Positions 22,828 through 34,274 of a DNA stretch of 64,000 nucleotides are shown one piece after another. The translations under genes and the position numbers were made by a program. Position 1 is the stretch's first letter; each line of letters opens with the position of its first letter. Where the stretch lies: assembly GCA_902621855.1 (NCBI GenBank), contig CACNNQ010000002.1, forward strand, positions 62,001 to 126,000. Direction: 5' to 3'. The DNA is from an uncultured Alphaproteobacteria bacterium. GTDB lineage: Bacteria > Pseudomonadota > Alphaproteobacteria > HIMB59 > GCA-002718135. Below the pieces are notes generated by a model. That model saw only the letters and a program-made list of their open reading frames with translations, was not told the origin of the DNA and made no database searches.

Positions 22828-24459
22828 CTAGTTTGCTTGTCTTCTTAAAAAAGTAGGAATGTCTAAGAGCTCCTCCTCTGTTTCTTGATTAAAATCGTCG
22901 TCAGTTTCAGAGCTTTCAATTTCTTCACCACTAAATTCAGTTTCTTCATTGATATTTATATTGTCATCTTCAACAAGCTTTTTATCAATATCTTCTTCAT
23001 TATTATCAATGTTTTCTTTTGAAGAATGCAAAACTGGTTCAGTTTTTTCAATCGATACATTTTCCGGATCATTATTTTCTAAATTATTATCTGTTGAAAG
23101 CGTGTCAAATAAACTTAATCGTCTAACATTAGTATCATTCGATTTTTCCAAATCTGTAGATGCACTTATTGTATGATCTGAAAAGTTATCAGTTTCAATT
23201 AAATTTTCAGTATCAGAAATATTAGTTTCTAGAAATTCTTTATCATTATTACTTTGTTCAATATTTGAAGTTTCTATTTCGTTATTTTTTATTTCCTCTT
23301 TGAAATCAGCAGAAATAGGTTTATCAATTAATTCCTCATTCGAGGTTTCAATAATATTTGTTTGATATTCATTTTGTTGAAGCATAGAATGATTAGAGAA
23401 GGACTCAGATTTTTCTATTTCTTTTTTGTAAATATCATTATTAATATTAATTGGTGAAAAATTTTCTGTGTTTTTAGCTACAAAATTACTATTAGCATCT
23501 ATACCTGTAGCTACAATGCTTACTCTAACAACACCTTCAAGTCTATCATCACAAGTCGTTCCATATATAATATTTGCTTCTTCATCAATTTCTTGCTTTA
23601 TTCTGTTTGCAGCTTCATCTACTTCGTACAATGTAATATCTTTGCCACCAGTTATATTTATTATTAAACCTTTTGCACCTTTAAGAGATACGTCATCAAT
23701 TAATGGATTAGCAATAGCTGCTTCAGCGGCTGCGATTGCTCTACCTTCACCTTGTGCTTCACCTGTGCCCATCATTGCTTTACCCATTTCAGACATAACA
23801 GTTTTGATATCTGAAAAGTCTAGATTTATCATTCCAGGCTGAACCATAAGATCGGTTACTCCTCTAACTCCTGCATACAATACATCATCTGCCATTTTGA
23901 AAGCATCAGAAAACGTAGTTTTCTCATTGGCAATTCTAAATAAATTTTGATTTGGTATTGTTAATAAAGTATCAACATACTGTTGCAGCTCTTCAATTCC
24001 TTTCTCAGCTAACTTCATCCGTTGTGAACCTTCAAAATGAAAAGGTTTAGTTACCACTCCTACAGTTAGTATTCCTTTCTCTCTTGCTAATTTGGCAATT
24101 ACAGGCGCAGCACCTGTACCTGTACCGCCACCCATTCCAGCAGCTATAAAAAGCATATGACTACCCTCAAACTTTTCACTTAAATCCTGAATTGCCTCTT
24201 CTGCAGCTTGTCTCCCAATATCAGGCCTCATTCCTGCACCTAAACCTTTAGTACTATTTAATCCTAATTGAATTTTATTTGGGCAACTTGATATTTGTAA
24301 AGCTTGGGCATCTGTGTTAGCAATTAAAAAATCTACGCCTTCTAAATTGGCATTAATCATGTTATTAACTGCATTGCCTCCAGACCCGCCTACTCCTAGT
24401 ACTGTTATTTTAGGATGTAAGTTTTGTGCTACATCTTGTATTGAAATATTGATAGTCAT
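22828..24459 (-). CDS. ftsZ: Cell division protein FtsZ
   Basis: [29 protein letters not shown]; long acidic linker; C-terminal peptide [20 protein letters not shown] upstream. Confidence 0.98.
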   Translation of the reverse strand: MTINISIQDVAQNLHPKITVLGVGGSGGNAVNNMINANLEGVDFLIANTDAQALQISSCPNKIQLGLNSTKGLGAGMRPDIGRQAAEEAIQDLSEKFEGSHMLFIAAGMGGGTGTGAAPVIAKLAREKGILTVGVVTKPFHFEGSQRMKLAEKGIEELQQYVDTLLTIPNQNLFRIANEKTTFSDAFKMADDVLYAGVRGVTDLMVQPGMINLDFSDIKTVMSEMGKAMMGTGEAQGEGRAIAAAEAAIANPLIDDVSLKGAKGLIINITGGKDITLYEVDEAANRIKQEIDEEANIIYGTTCDDRLEGVVRVSIVATGIDANSNFVAKNTENFSPININNDIYKKEIEKSESFSNHSMLQQNEYQTNIIETSNEELIDKPISADFKEEIKNNEIETSNIEQSNNDKEFLETNISDTENLIETDNFSDHTISASTDLEKSNDTNVRRLSLFDTLSTDNNLENNDPENVSIEKTEPVLHSSKENIDNNEEDIDKKLVEDDNININEETEFSGEEIESSETDDDFNQETEEELLDIPTFLRRQAN

Positions 24460-24539
24460 TGTAAATCTCCGCCGTTTTAATTAGTTTTTAACGATTTATG
24501 TCCGAAATCGTCAATATAATTTACTAGATATAGTATTAT

Positions 24540-25760
24540 CTAAATATATTGATCAAGCCAAGTAAAAAAGCTTGAGATTCCTCGTTTTTTTGAATTTTTT
24601 GATAGATTTGTAAGAAAACCGATCTTAAATAAATTTTCGTCATACAATATAGAACCAATAATGTCACAATAATTAGGTTTTTTAAAATTATTTTCCAAAT
24701 TTAATTGATTTAAAGGATTTGATACTCTGACTCCACTTGCAAAAATAGTTTCAACATACTTTGCAATGTTATCCATCATCGCACCACCACCAGTTAAAAC
24801 AACATTATTTATATTTTTATTTCTAAAATTATTATCTCTCATTTTTTGCCAAATCATCTCTAGGGTTTCTTCAATACGTGGTCTGATAATAGCATTTAAA
24901 CTTGATCTTGTTATTTGTTTAAATATATTTTTATCACCCGATGTAATTGGGATTTCTATTATTTCGTGATCATCACTTGGGGATGAAACTAAAGAGCCAT
25001 ATAAAGTTTTTAATCTTTCAGCACTTGAAATAGTAGTTGATAAACCTCTTGCTATATCTAATGTAACGTTATTACTTCCAACTCCTATAGTATCCCCGTA
25101 CATAAATTTATTATTTTCAAATACTGATATAGAAGATGTTGAATGTCCTAAATCAATACAGATAGTTCCAAGTTCTTTTTCATCTTTTGTTAGTGATGAT
25201 AAAGAAGCAGATAATGGAGAGGGGATATAATTTTCAATATTAAGTTTTAATTTTTTAATAACGCTAGAAATGTTATCTGAATATTTTTTTTGTATAAGTA
25301 TTTTATAAAAATTGATTTTAATATTGTCTGAATAATTTCCTATTGGAGCATTAAAGTACAAGTTATTATCAATATCATATGAAGTTATATTATTAAATAT
25401 TTCAAATTTTTCACTAATATTATTAAAGTATTCTGACTGATTAATAATCTTTCTTAGGTGCAATTCTGAAATTCTTTCATTTTTTAATTCTATTGCTGAG
25501 TCGTAATAATGAGAATAAGAATTCAATAGAGATAGATTAAGATTAACAGAATTTAATTTAGTTTGAGATTGTTTTTCAGCCTCTATTACTAAAGATTTAA
25601 TCTGATCATGTAAATTTTCAAAATTTAAAATAATATTTTTTTTAATATTATTATTAGGAACACTAGAAATTGATAATATATTAATATTTTCTGTATTCTT
25701 ATAATCTGCAATTATACATGATATTTTTGAATTACCAATATCTAGACCAGCTTTAATCAT
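24540..25760 (-). CDS. ftsA: Cell division protein FtsA
   Basis: GLDIGNSKISCIIADY, GTICIDLGHSTSSISVFENN, VVLTGGGAMMDNIAKYVE. Confidence 0.95.
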   Translation of the reverse strand: MIKAGLDIGNSKISCIIADYKNTENINILSISSVPNNNIKKNIILNFENLHDQIKSLVIEAEKQSQTKLNSVNLNLSLLNSYSHYYDSAIELKNERISELHLRKIINQSEYFNNISEKFEIFNNITSYDIDNNLYFNAPIGNYSDNIKINFYKILIQKKYSDNISSVIKKLKLNIENYIPSPLSASLSSLTKDEKELGTICIDLGHSTSSISVFENNKFMYGDTIGVGSNNVTLDIARGLSTTISSAERLKTLYGSLVSSPSDDHEIIEIPITSGDKNIFKQITRSSLNAIIRPRIEETLEMIWQKMRDNNFRNKNINNVVLTGGGAMMDNIAKYVETIFASGVRVSNPLNQLNLENNFKKPNYCDIIGSILYDENLFKIGFLTNLSKNSKKRGISSFFTWLDQYI

Positions 25761-26526
25761 TTAAATTAATTAAGATTGTTTTTTTTAAATTTCTTAAATC
25801 ATATGTTTTTATATTATTAATATCCGTTTCGCTAAGTTTATTTTGTATTATGATAAAATTCTGAATAGATTTATTTGGATCTTCTTCTGAAAGCATTAAT
25901 TTCACATCGTTGTATAAATTTATATCCCATCTTCTTTTATTTATATATTCCAAACTATCTATTTGATATTTTTTTTCAAAATCATTATTTTTTAAAATAT
26001 TAATTAGTGGATTAGCTTTTAAATTTGAAGAATTACCCTTAAAAATTAATAATGACAGTTGAGTGAAATCTGTTATGTAAATTTGATCAATAATTTTTCC
26101 ATTTTCATCAAAAACAAAGTATTTCTCGTTAAAATAATAAATTCCTATTGGTTTATATTCTTCAATCCTAATGAACAAAGTATCTTTGTAATTCGTATTT
26201 AAATAAATTTCTTTGACCCAATTATTTTCTTTTATTAAGTCATTTATTTGATCCAATGGTAATAAAAAAATTGAAGATCCTATATAATTTTGTAGTTTAT
26301 CCTCTACAAATTTTAATTTGATTTTCTCCAAACCTGTAATATCTAATTTTGTAAATTGATATTGGAAGTTTTCTGAAAAACTTTGAATTAAATTTTTAGA
26401 AGTATCAAAAAAATTATTTTTGTTAAAATATAGTAAAAAAGAAAAAATAATTAAAAATAAGAAAATACAAAAATAAGTAAATAATCTGAAACTTAAAACA
26501 TATCTTCTTCTATTAATATTATTCAT
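25753..26526 (-). CDS. ftsQ: Cell division protein FtsQ
   Basis: Single N-terminal TM, POTRA-like domain, position between ddl and ftsA. Confidence 0.85.
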   Translation of the reverse strand: MNNINRRRYVLSFRLFTYFCIFLFLIIFSFLLYFNKNNFFDTSKNLIQSFSENFQYQFTKLDITGLEKIKLKFVEDKLQNYIGSSIFLLPLDQINDLIKENNWVKEIYLNTNYKDTLFIRIEEYKPIGIYYFNEKYFVFDENGKIIDQIYITDFTQLSLLIFKGNSSNLKANPLINILKNNDFEKKYQIDSLEYINKRRWDINLYNDVKLMLSEEDPNKSIQNFIIIQNKLSETDINNIKTYDLRNLKKTILINLND

Positions 26527-26527
26527 A

Positions 26528-27478
26528 CTAATAATTTAAATTTTTGATCAAAATAAAAATGATTTCTGAAAAAGGTAAACCTTTATAATTAGCTTGTTCA
26601 GGTAATAGTGATATAGGAGTAAGTCCAGGTTGAGTATTTGTTTCTAAAAAGTAAATTTTATTTTTTTTTGTATCAAAAATAAAGTCAGTTCTTGCAAGTG
26701 AATTACAGCCTAAAAGTTTATGAGCTTTTGTAGCAAATTTAAGACATTTAGCATAATTTATTTTATTTAATTTAGCTGGCAAAATATGTTTCGCGTAACC
26801 TTTTGAATATTTTGCTTTATAATCAAAGAATTTATTTTTTGATTTTATCTCTGTAACAGCCAGTGCATGAATTTTTTTATCTAATTTAAGAGTTGAAACT
26901 GTAAGCTCCCTTCCAGATATATACTCTTCTATTAAGATTTCTTTGTGATTATTAAGTTCCTTTTTAAATTCTTCTAAATTAGAAATTAAAATATTAAATT
27001 CTTTTTGATTTTTAATTATTTTTATTCCAAAACTTGAACCACTCCTATTGGGCTTAATAACAAATTTTTTTAACTTACTTTTGATAATAATTAATTTCTT
27101 TTCATTTAAATCATTTATATTTAAAAGATAATATTTTGGAGACATTAATTTATTTTTAATAATTTCTTTCTTAGAAGCAGATTTATTAAAACATAGATTA
27201 GATGATTTTATATTTGAATGAGAAAAAGGAATCTTATTTTTTTTTAAAATTTTTTGAGTTTGTCCATCTTCACCAAAGGGCCCGTGTAAAGCATTAATAC
27301 AAACAAAATTTTTATAATTAATTATTTTTTTATGAAAGTTTTTTGGATTAACTCTTAATATCTTAAACTTCAATTTATTTTGATTAAGAATTTTTTGAAT
27401 TTCTCTAGAGGTTACTAAAGATACATCATGCTCTTCATTATTACCACCTTCTAAAATTAAAATTTTTTTATTACTCAC
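26528..27478 (-). CDS. ddl: D-alanine--D-alanine ligase
   Basis: GGNNEEHDVSLVTSREI, NALHGPFGEDGQTQ, FLETNTQPGLTPISLLPEQA. Confidence 0.95.
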   Translation of the reverse strand: MSNKKILILEGGNNEEHDVSLVTSREIQKILNQNKLKFKILRVNPKNFHKKIINYKNFVCINALHGPFGEDGQTQKILKKNKIPFSHSNIKSSNLCFNKSASKKEIIKNKLMSPKYYLLNINDLNEKKLIIIKSKLKKFVIKPNRSGSSFGIKIIKNQKEFNILISNLEEFKKELNNHKEILIEEYISGRELTVSTLKLDKKIHALAVTEIKSKNKFFDYKAKYSKGYAKHILPAKLNKINYAKCLKFATKAHKLLGCNSLARTDFIFDTKKNKIYFLETNTQPGLTPISLLPEQANYKGLPFSEIIFILIKNLNY

Positions 27479-28364
27479 CTATTATTTTTACCTCCCATTC
27501 TAATTTTACATTGAATTTGGCATATACTTTCTCAACAATACTTTTACCTAGATTTTCTATATCTGTTGCTGAAGCACTTCCCCTATTAATTAAAAAATTT
27601 GCATGTTTATCACTCACATATGCATCTCCAAAATTGGTACCTTTACATCCTGCTTCTTCAATTAGTTTTGCCGCATGAAGATTTTCAGGATTTTTAAAAG
27701 TACTACCAGAAGTTTTATTTTTTATTGGCTGAGATTCTAAACGTTTATTCTTTATTTTATTAATCTTATCTTTTATTAAATTTTGTTCTCCATAATTAAA
27801 ATTAAATATAGCTTTTGTAACTATATCTGTATTATTTATTTCTGAAGATCTATATTTTAGATTTAGTTTATCTTTTGTAATGATTTTTCTTTGACCAAAA
27901 TTATCACAAATCTCAATGCTATTTATAACATCTACAGTTTCCGACCCATAACATCCAGCATTCATTTTAACTGCTCCACCTATTGATCCTGGAATACCAC
28001 TATAAAATTCAAAACCCTCTATATTTTGTCTCAATGCATAATTTGATAAATTGATATCTAAAATACTAGCACCAACTTCAAGCTTGTCATCATTGATTTT
28101 AATAGTATTAAAACCTTTGCCTAATTTTATAAGAGTTCCATTATAACCATTATCTCTAATTAATAGATTTGAGCCTGAACCTATTATATAAAAATTTTCA
28201 TTATTTATTTCATTTAATATAATTTCTAACTCTAAATTATCTTCAACTATTGCAAATATTTTTGCATTACCTCCTGTTCTAAACCAAGTATGTTTACCAG
28301 CATTATAATCTGAGTAAATTTTACTTTTAAGTTTATCGGCTAATTCTATAATTTTTTTTGACAT
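27471..28364 (-). CDS. murB: UDP-N-acetylenolpyruvoylglucosamine reductase
   Basis: HTWFRTGGNAKIFA, GSGSNLLIRDNGYNG, IPGSIGGAVKMNAGCYGSE. Confidence 0.96.
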   Translation of the reverse strand: MSKKIIELADKLKSKIYSDYNAGKHTWFRTGGNAKIFAIVEDNLELEIILNEINNENFYIIGSGSNLLIRDNGYNGTLIKLGKGFNTIKINDDKLEVGASILDINLSNYALRQNIEGFEFYSGIPGSIGGAVKMNAGCYGSETVDVINSIEICDNFGQRKIITKDKLNLKYRSSEINNTDIVTKAIFNFNYGEQNLIKDKINKIKNKRLESQPIKNKTSGSTFKNPENLHAAKLIEEAGCKGTNFGDAYVSDKHANFLINRGSASATDIENLGKSIVEKVYAKFNVKLEWEVKIIGE

Positions 28365-29734
28365 TATTTATTCAAATATTTTTTTGCAATACTTGATATT
28401 GAACCCGCACCCATAAAAACAATCGTATTTTGATACATTGTATGAGGTTGCATTAATTTATTTAAATCACCTATATTTTTTAAATATATTGTATTTTTAT
28501 TATTTTTTAATATTTTAGAATATATGTCTTTTGAAGTTGCACCCTTGATAATCTTTTCTCCAGCTGAATAAGTTTCTAATAAAAATAAATAATCAACTTT
28601 AGATAAAACTTTTATAAATTCTCTAATTAGTATTTTAGTTCTAGTGTATCTGTGTGGCTGAAAAACAACTATTACTTTATTTTTTAGACTTTTAGCTGCA
28701 CTTAATGTAGCTGCAATTTCTGTTGGATGATGTGCATAATCATCATACACAAAGGACTTATTTTTTTTTCCAATAAATGAGAACCTTCTTTTTACACCTA
28801 CATAATTAATCAAAGCATTATTAATATCTTTATTTTTAATTCCATTTAGTTTGGCTGCAATAATACTTGCAGTTGCATTTAAAATATTATGATTGCCTAT
28901 TGCATTAATAGTAAATTTATAATTAGAAGAATGAATAATTTTATTGTTAATTTTTAATTTAAAAGAAGTTTTTAGTTTGTTTTGTATAATATCAAAGATT
29001 AATACATCTGCTTTTTTATTTTTTATTGAATAAGTTAAAATATTTCTATTTTTTATTTTGTTAATTAGTAATTTAAGATTCTTATCATCATAACACATTA
29101 TTGTGGTTCCATAAAATGGAAGCAGATTTATAAATTTTTCAAATGCATTAATTAAATTTTTTTTTGATTTATAAAAATCCATGTGTTCAATATCTAAATT
29201 AGTAATAATTGATATTTGATGTGGAAGCTTTAAAAAGGTACCATCACTCTCGTCTGCTTCAACAATCATCCATTCACCTTTTCCATAACGATTATTATTA
29301 GAAAAAGAATTTATAATACCACCATTTACAATAGTAGGATCTAAACCTGCTTCATTGAAAATATTTCCTACCAAACTAGTAGTAGTAGTTTTTCCGTGAG
29401 ATCCAGCTATGGCAATAGATTTTTTATTTTTCATTAATTCAGAAAGCATATCAGCTCGAGAAAGAACTGGTATTTTTTTAATATATGCCTCTCTTATTTC
29501 AGGATTACTTTTTTTAATAGCTGATGAGTAAACAATAGCATGAGCATTTTTAATATTTTTTTTATTATGTCCTAAAAAAAATTTTATACCTTTTTTCTTT
29601 AATCTTTTGGTATTATCATTTACTGATATATCACTACCCTGGATCGAATATCCTTTATCTAGCATCAATTCTGCAATACCAGACATTCCTATTCCTGAAA
29701 TACCTATAAAATGAATTTTACTATTAATTTGCAT
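28364..29734 (-). CDS. murC: UDP-N-acetylmuramate--L-alanine ligase
   Basis: IHFIGISGIGMSGIAELMLDKGY, IAGSHGKTTTTSLV. Confidence 0.97.
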   Translation of the reverse strand: MQINSKIHFIGISGIGMSGIAELMLDKGYSIQGSDISVNDNTKRLKKKGIKFFLGHNKKNIKNAHAIVYSSAIKKSNPEIREAYIKKIPVLSRADMLSELMKNKKSIAIAGSHGKTTTTSLVGNIFNEAGLDPTIVNGGIINSFSNNNRYGKGEWMIVEADESDGTFLKLPHQISIITNLDIEHMDFYKSKKNLINAFEKFINLLPFYGTTIMCYDDKNLKLLINKIKNRNILTYSIKNKKADVLIFDIIQNKLKTSFKLKINNKIIHSSNYKFTINAIGNHNILNATASIIAAKLNGIKNKDINNALINYVGVKRRFSFIGKKNKSFVYDDYAHHPTEIAATLSAAKSLKNKVIVVFQPHRYTRTKILIREFIKVLSKVDYLFLLETYSAGEKIIKGATSKDIYSKILKNNKNTIYLKNIGDLNKLMQPHTMYQNTIVFMGAGSISSIAKKYLNK

Positions 29735-30809
29735 TTAGTATTAATTTATAAATTAAAGTATTAGAGTTTTTAACTTTAATCATATCAAATTTTTTATTCA
29801 TTGATTCTAATTTACTTTCATTACTATATGTTTCATAAATATGTCTTTTTGCTTTGTCTAAATCATCATTATTTTCATCAAAAATTATGGCTAAGTCATG
29901 TTTAGCTAATATTTCAGCATTAAAAAATTGATGATTATCTTTTGAAGAAGGTAAGGGAATTAATATCGAGGGAAGTTTAAAGTTAATTAAATCAACAATT
30001 GTTCCTGCTCCAGCTCTGCATATTGCTAAATTAGAATTAGCTAGTATTTCATCTACATTTATAAAAAAATCTTTCAAAACTATTGGTGATTTAATATTTT
30101 GTAATTCTGCTTCATATTTTTTTATCAAATGTTTAGAACACTGAAATATAAATTTAGCTTTTATAATTTTTTCGTCATCTATAATTTTAATAAGATTTGT
30201 TGCAAAATTTGATACAAATTCTGATCCCTGACTGCCGCCAGAAATAAAAATTGTAAAGTTACTCTTAGAAATTTTATTGCTTATATTATTATTTTTTTGA
30301 AAATTATTTTCTGGAGAACCAACTACAAATATTTTATCTTTAAACTTTGAATTGATTTTAGATTTAATATCAAAATTTAAAAATAATTTATTTGAAAAAT
30401 TCAAAAAAAATTTATTTGTTCTTCCTATTATTGAATTTTGTTCATGTATATAAAGTTTAACTTTATAAATTGGTTTAAATAACATACATGTTAACATTGG
30501 AGAAAACGAAGCATAACTTCCAAAAGAAATAGAATGGGATGGTCTTAATAAAAATATAATAATGAATGATTGAATTAATCCTAATAAAATTTGAAATATG
30601 CCAAAAATTTTAAATATTAGGTTTCCATTCAAATTTGACGAGCTAATTATATAAATTTTTCCATTATAATTATCAAAGTATTTATAGCCTCTTTTGTCAG
30701 TTATAATTGTGCAATTTATATTTTTATTAGATAAATAATTAGCAAAATTTTTTGCAGGTATAACATGTCCACCTGTTCCTCCTGTAATTAATAAAAAATT
30801 TTCTTTCAT
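29724..30809 (-). CDS. murG: UDP-GlcNAc--undecaprenyl-PP-MurNAc-pentapeptide GlcNAc transferase
   Basis: LLITGGTGGHVIPAKNFANYL, ICRAGAGTIVDLINFKLPSILIPLP. Confidence 0.96.
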   Translation of the reverse strand: MKENFLLITGGTGGHVIPAKNFANYLSNKNINCTIITDKRGYKYFDNYNGKIYIISSSNLNGNLIFKIFGIFQILLGLIQSFIIIFLLRPSHSISFGSYASFSPMLTCMLFKPIYKVKLYIHEQNSIIGRTNKFFLNFSNKLFLNFDIKSKINSKFKDKIFVVGSPENNFQKNNNISNKISKSNFTIFISGGSQGSEFVSNFATNLIKIIDDEKIIKAKFIFQCSKHLIKKYEAELQNIKSPIVLKDFFINVDEILANSNLAICRAGAGTIVDLINFKLPSILIPLPSSKDNHQFFNAEILAKHDLAIIFDENNDDLDKAKRHIYETYSNESKLESMNKKFDMIKVKNSNTLIYKLILNAN

Positions 30810-31867
30810 AATTCTTCATTTTTTTTGTTTGTAAGAGATAATAAAAAACCAAATAAAATTGCTATTGATATCATGGAAGAGCCTCCATAACTTACAAATG
30901 GCAGTGTCATACCCTTAGTTGGTATTAGACCCAGCGAGCTAAAGATATTAATTAAGCATTGTAATCCAAATGAGCAAATTAAACCACTAATTGCTATAAT
31001 TTTATATGGATCTTCAAGTCGTAAAACTTTTAATAAGCTTCTTATAATAATAGATAGAATTATAAAAATAATTATTAAACAAAAAATAAATCCTAATTCT
31101 TCTCCAGCAACAGCAAAAATAAAATCAGTGTTAGCATCAGGAATTTTTTCTTTTAAAATACCTTGCCCTGGACCCTTTCCAAGTAGCCCGCCATTTTTGA
31201 AAGCTTGAATACTTAAATCTATTTGGTATGTATCAGTCCCACCTAATCCGCCAAGAAATGAATTAATTCTTGATTGAACATGATCAAAAATAAAATAAGA
31301 AAAAAGTGAAATTCCTAATATAAATAGAAATGCAACTATAACTAAAAAAATTGATAAACCAGCAACAAATAACTGGCAAAAAAAAGTTGCTGACAGTAAA
31401 ACTGTCATTCCCAAATCAGGCTGCATAAGTATTAAAGATAAAAGCAAGAAGAAAAAAACAAACAATAAAGGTAAATAAAATTTTTTATCTTCTATAGATT
31501 TACTTATACACCATGCAGTCAATATGACAAAAATAGGCTTAATTATCTCTGAAGGTTGAAGTGTAAAGTTAAATATTTGAAACCATCTCTTAGCGCCTTT
31601 AACTTCGTAATCTAAAAAAAGTATTAGCAGTATTATTATTAATAAAATAATAAATAAAAATAATGAGATTCTTCTTATATTTTTACTATCTAAGTCCGAT
31701 AAAGCAATAAGTAAGAAAACTGAAAAAAGAAAAAAAATAGAGTGTCTATTTATAGATAAATTTTCATCTATGGAAAATGAAAGTATTAATCCCGTAAAAC
31801 CCAATGATAATATTAATATAATATTAATTCTATCAATTGAACTCCACCAATTCTTTAAATATTCCAT
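30806..31867 (-). CDS. ftsW: Peptidoglycan glycosyltransferase FtsW
   Basis: SEDS family; GLLGKGPGQGILKEKIPDANTDFIFAVAGEELG. Confidence 0.94.
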   Translation of the reverse strand: MEYLKNWWSSIDRINIILILSLGFTGLILSFSIDENLSINRHSIFFLFSVFLLIALSDLDSKNIRRISLFLFIILLIIILLILFLDYEVKGAKRWFQIFNFTLQPSEIIKPIFVILTAWCISKSIEDKKFYLPLLFVFFFLLLSLILMQPDLGMTVLLSATFFCQLFVAGLSIFLVIVAFLFILGISLFSYFIFDHVQSRINSFLGGLGGTDTYQIDLSIQAFKNGGLLGKGPGQGILKEKIPDANTDFIFAVAGEELGFIFCLIIIFIILSIIIRSLLKVLRLEDPYKIIAISGLICSFGLQCLINIFSSLGLIPTKGMTLPFVSYGGSSMISIAILFGFLLSLTNKKNEEL

Positions 31868-31869
31868 GG

Positions 31870-33186
31870 TTAATTTATATAATTTTTAATTAATTTATTA
31901 AAATGTATGCCTCTTTCTTCAAAATTTTTGTATTGATCATAAGAGGCACATGCAGGAGCGAATAATATAGTTGATTGATTTGAATTTTTTTTGATATCCT
32001 TGAAGGTTTCTTTGATAACTGATTTTAAATTTGACAATTTTTTTACAACCAATTCTTTTTTTAATTTTTTTTCAATGAAATTTCCTGATTTTCCGTAAGT
32101 ATATACACAGCTAATTTTATTTTTATATTTTAGAAGAATTTCAAAATTTTTTTCCTTAGCTATGCCTCCTAAGATTAAGTAAATATTATTATAATTTACA
32201 ACTGAATTTATTGTTGAATTTAAATTAGTAGATTTACTATTATTTACTATTCTTAATTTATTATTTGTAAAAATTGTAGATGATCTAAATGGCAGACCCT
32301 TAAATGTTTTAATAACCTTAAGAAAATTAGATTCTGGAATTTTTAATATTTTGCTACATATATATGCTATTAAAATATTTTGAATATTAAAATTACCTTC
32401 TAAATCTTTTGAGATTTTTTTTATAAATAATTTTTTGTTTTTTTTGAAGTAATTATCTAGAATATAATCATTGGTAGCGAAACAATCAGCTGATTTATCG
32501 ACTAAAGAAAAACTAATTTTATTTTTAATTTTTTTTTGATTAAATATCTTTCTTGAATAAATATCATCAATTGATAACAAATTAATTCCATTTTTAGTAA
32601 TAATATTTTTTTTCTGACTAACATAATCACTAATACCTTTGTACCTATCTAAATGATCACCAGATAAATTTGTTATTACTGATATTCTACTATCAAGTGA
32701 CTTAACTGTTTCTAATTGAAAAGAACTTAATTCGATAACATGAACTTTATATTTTTTTTTAAGAAGAAAAGCATTGCATAATGATTCTCCAATATTGCCC
32801 CCAACAAATGTTTTAATATTATTTTTTTTTAAAATGTCTCCTATTAATTTGGTTGTTGTTGATTTCCCATTTGTGCCAGTAATAGCTACAATCTTTTGAT
32901 TTGTTAAATTCGAAATATATAAATTTAAATCTCTATTTACTTTTTTAGATATATTTTTTCTTTTAAATTTTTTTTGTCTTAAAGATATTCCTGGACTAAC
33001 AAAAATTTTTTTAAAATCATTCAAATTATCTTTTTTTATATTAAAAAAATAATCTTTATTGTAATTTTTTTTTATAGCCTTTCTTACTATTGGATTATCA
33101 TCCCACATCTTAAATTTTATTTTTTTATTTTCAAAATAATTTACTATAGAAAGTCCTGATTTTTGAATTCCATAAATTAAATACAT
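31870..33186 (-). CDS. murD: UDP-N-acetylmuramoylalanine--D-glutamate ligase
   Basis: AITGTNGKSTTTKLIGDIL, NLSGDHLDRYKGI; start set at MYLIYGIQKSG (33186), giving a TAATG overlap with the mraY stop; the track start at 33243 would overlap mraY by 58 nt. Confidence 0.95.
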   Translation of the reverse strand: MYLIYGIQKSGLSIVNYFENKKIKFKMWDDNPIVRKAIKKNYNKDYFFNIKKDNLNDFKKIFVSPGISLRQKKFKRKNISKKVNRDLNLYISNLTNQKIVAITGTNGKSTTTKLIGDILKKNNIKTFVGGNIGESLCNAFLLKKKYKVHVIELSSFQLETVKSLDSRISVITNLSGDHLDRYKGISDYVSQKKNIITKNGINLLSIDDIYSRKIFNQKKIKNKISFSLVDKSADCFATNDYILDNYFKKNKKLFIKKISKDLEGNFNIQNILIAYICSKILKIPESNFLKVIKTFKGLPFRSSTIFTNNKLRIVNNSKSTNLNSTINSVVNYNNIYLILGGIAKEKNFEILLKYKNKISCVYTYGKSGNFIEKKLKKELVVKKLSNLKSVIKETFKDIKKNSNQSTILFAPACASYDQYKNFEERGIHFNKLIKNYIN

Positions 33187-34274
33187 TATCTTATTCTTAA
33201 AGTTGCAAGACCTATCAAAGCTAATACAATAGTAATTATCCAAAAACGAATAACTATTGTTGACTCAGGCCATCCCTTTTTTTCAAAATGATGATGTAGT
33301 GGAGCCATTAAAAAAACTCTTTTTCCTGTCATTTTAAAAATGAATACTTGGATTACTACAGACAAGGTTTCTAGAACAAATAAACCTCCTATTATTGCAA
33401 GAAGAATTTCATGTTTGCATATTATTGCTACTGAGCCTAAAGAGCCGCCTAATGCTAAAGATCCTGTATCACCCATAAAAACTTTAGCAGGTGGTGCGTT
33501 AAACCAAAGAAAACCTAAAGCGGCTCCAATTAAAGAACCACAAAAAACTGCTAATTCACCAGTTCCAGGGATATATTGGATAAGTAAATAATTAGAAAAA
33601 ACTATATTACCTGAAATATAAGCTATGAAAGCAAAAGACATAGCAACTATCATTACAGGGACAATTGCTAACCCATCAAGTCCATCAGTTAGGTTTACTG
33701 CGTTAGCCGATCCAATAATTATAAATATGGAAATTAGAAAATAAAATATTCCAAAATCTATAATTAAATTTTTAAAGAAAGGAAATGTCATAGATTTGCT
33801 TATACTTGGATCTAAATTGATAAGAATTAAATATGTAATGAAAAAAGAAAAAATGATTTGAAATATAATTCTTATTTTTGATGAAATACCCTTACTGGTA
33901 TTTGATTTGATTTTACTGTAGTCATCTGCAAAACCAATGGATCCAAAAATTAAAATAGTTGAAAGTAAGATCCATATAAAAATATTTTGTAAATCAGCCC
34001 AAATAATTGTTGAAACAAAAACACTTAAAATAATCAACAGGCCACCCATTGTAGGAGTACCTTTTTTTGCAATTATATGTGACTCTGGACCATCATCTCT
34101 TATTGGCTGGCCAGTTGGCTGAACATTTGATAATTTGTTAATAATATAATTTCCAAATATGAGAGAAAAAAATAATGCAGTAAGAATAGAGGCGCCAGCT
34201 CTAAATGTTATATAGCTAAAAATATTTAGAAAACTAAATAAAGATTGGTATTCAAAGGCCAAATATTTAATCAA
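33186..34274 (-). CDS. mraY: Phospho-N-acetylmuramoyl-pentapeptide transferase
   Basis: KGTPTMGGLLIILS, NAVNLTDGLDGLA, APLHHHFEKKGWPE. Confidence 0.98.
   Translation of the reverse strand: MIKYLAFEYQSLFSFLNIFSYITFRAGASILTALFFSLIFGNYIINKLSNVQPTGQPIRDDGPESHIIAKKGTPTMGGLLIILSVFVSTIIWADLQNIFIWILLSTILIFGSIGFADDYSKIKSNTSKGISSKIRIIFQIIFSFFITYLILINLDPSISKSMTFPFFKNLIIDFGIFYFLISIFIIIGSANAVNLTDGLDGLAIVPVMIVAMSFAFIAYISGNIVFSNYLLIQYIPGTGELAVFCGSLIGAALGFLWFNAPPAKVFMGDTGSLALGGSLGSVAIICKHEILLAIIGGLFVLETLSVVIQVFIFKMTGKRVFLMAPLHHHFEKKGWPESTIVIRFWIITIVLALIGLATLRIR

Noticed and set aside
22850-23440. Long acidic, low-complexity FtsZ C-terminal region as a possible gene fusion
   Set aside because: Ends in the normal FtsZ C-terminal peptide ([11 protein letters not shown]); alphaproteobacterial FtsZ linkers are often long and disordered.
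33187-33243. 58-nt overlap of murD with mraY in the track
   Set aside because: Explained by choosing an upstream start; MYLIYG at 33186 restores a TAATG junction.
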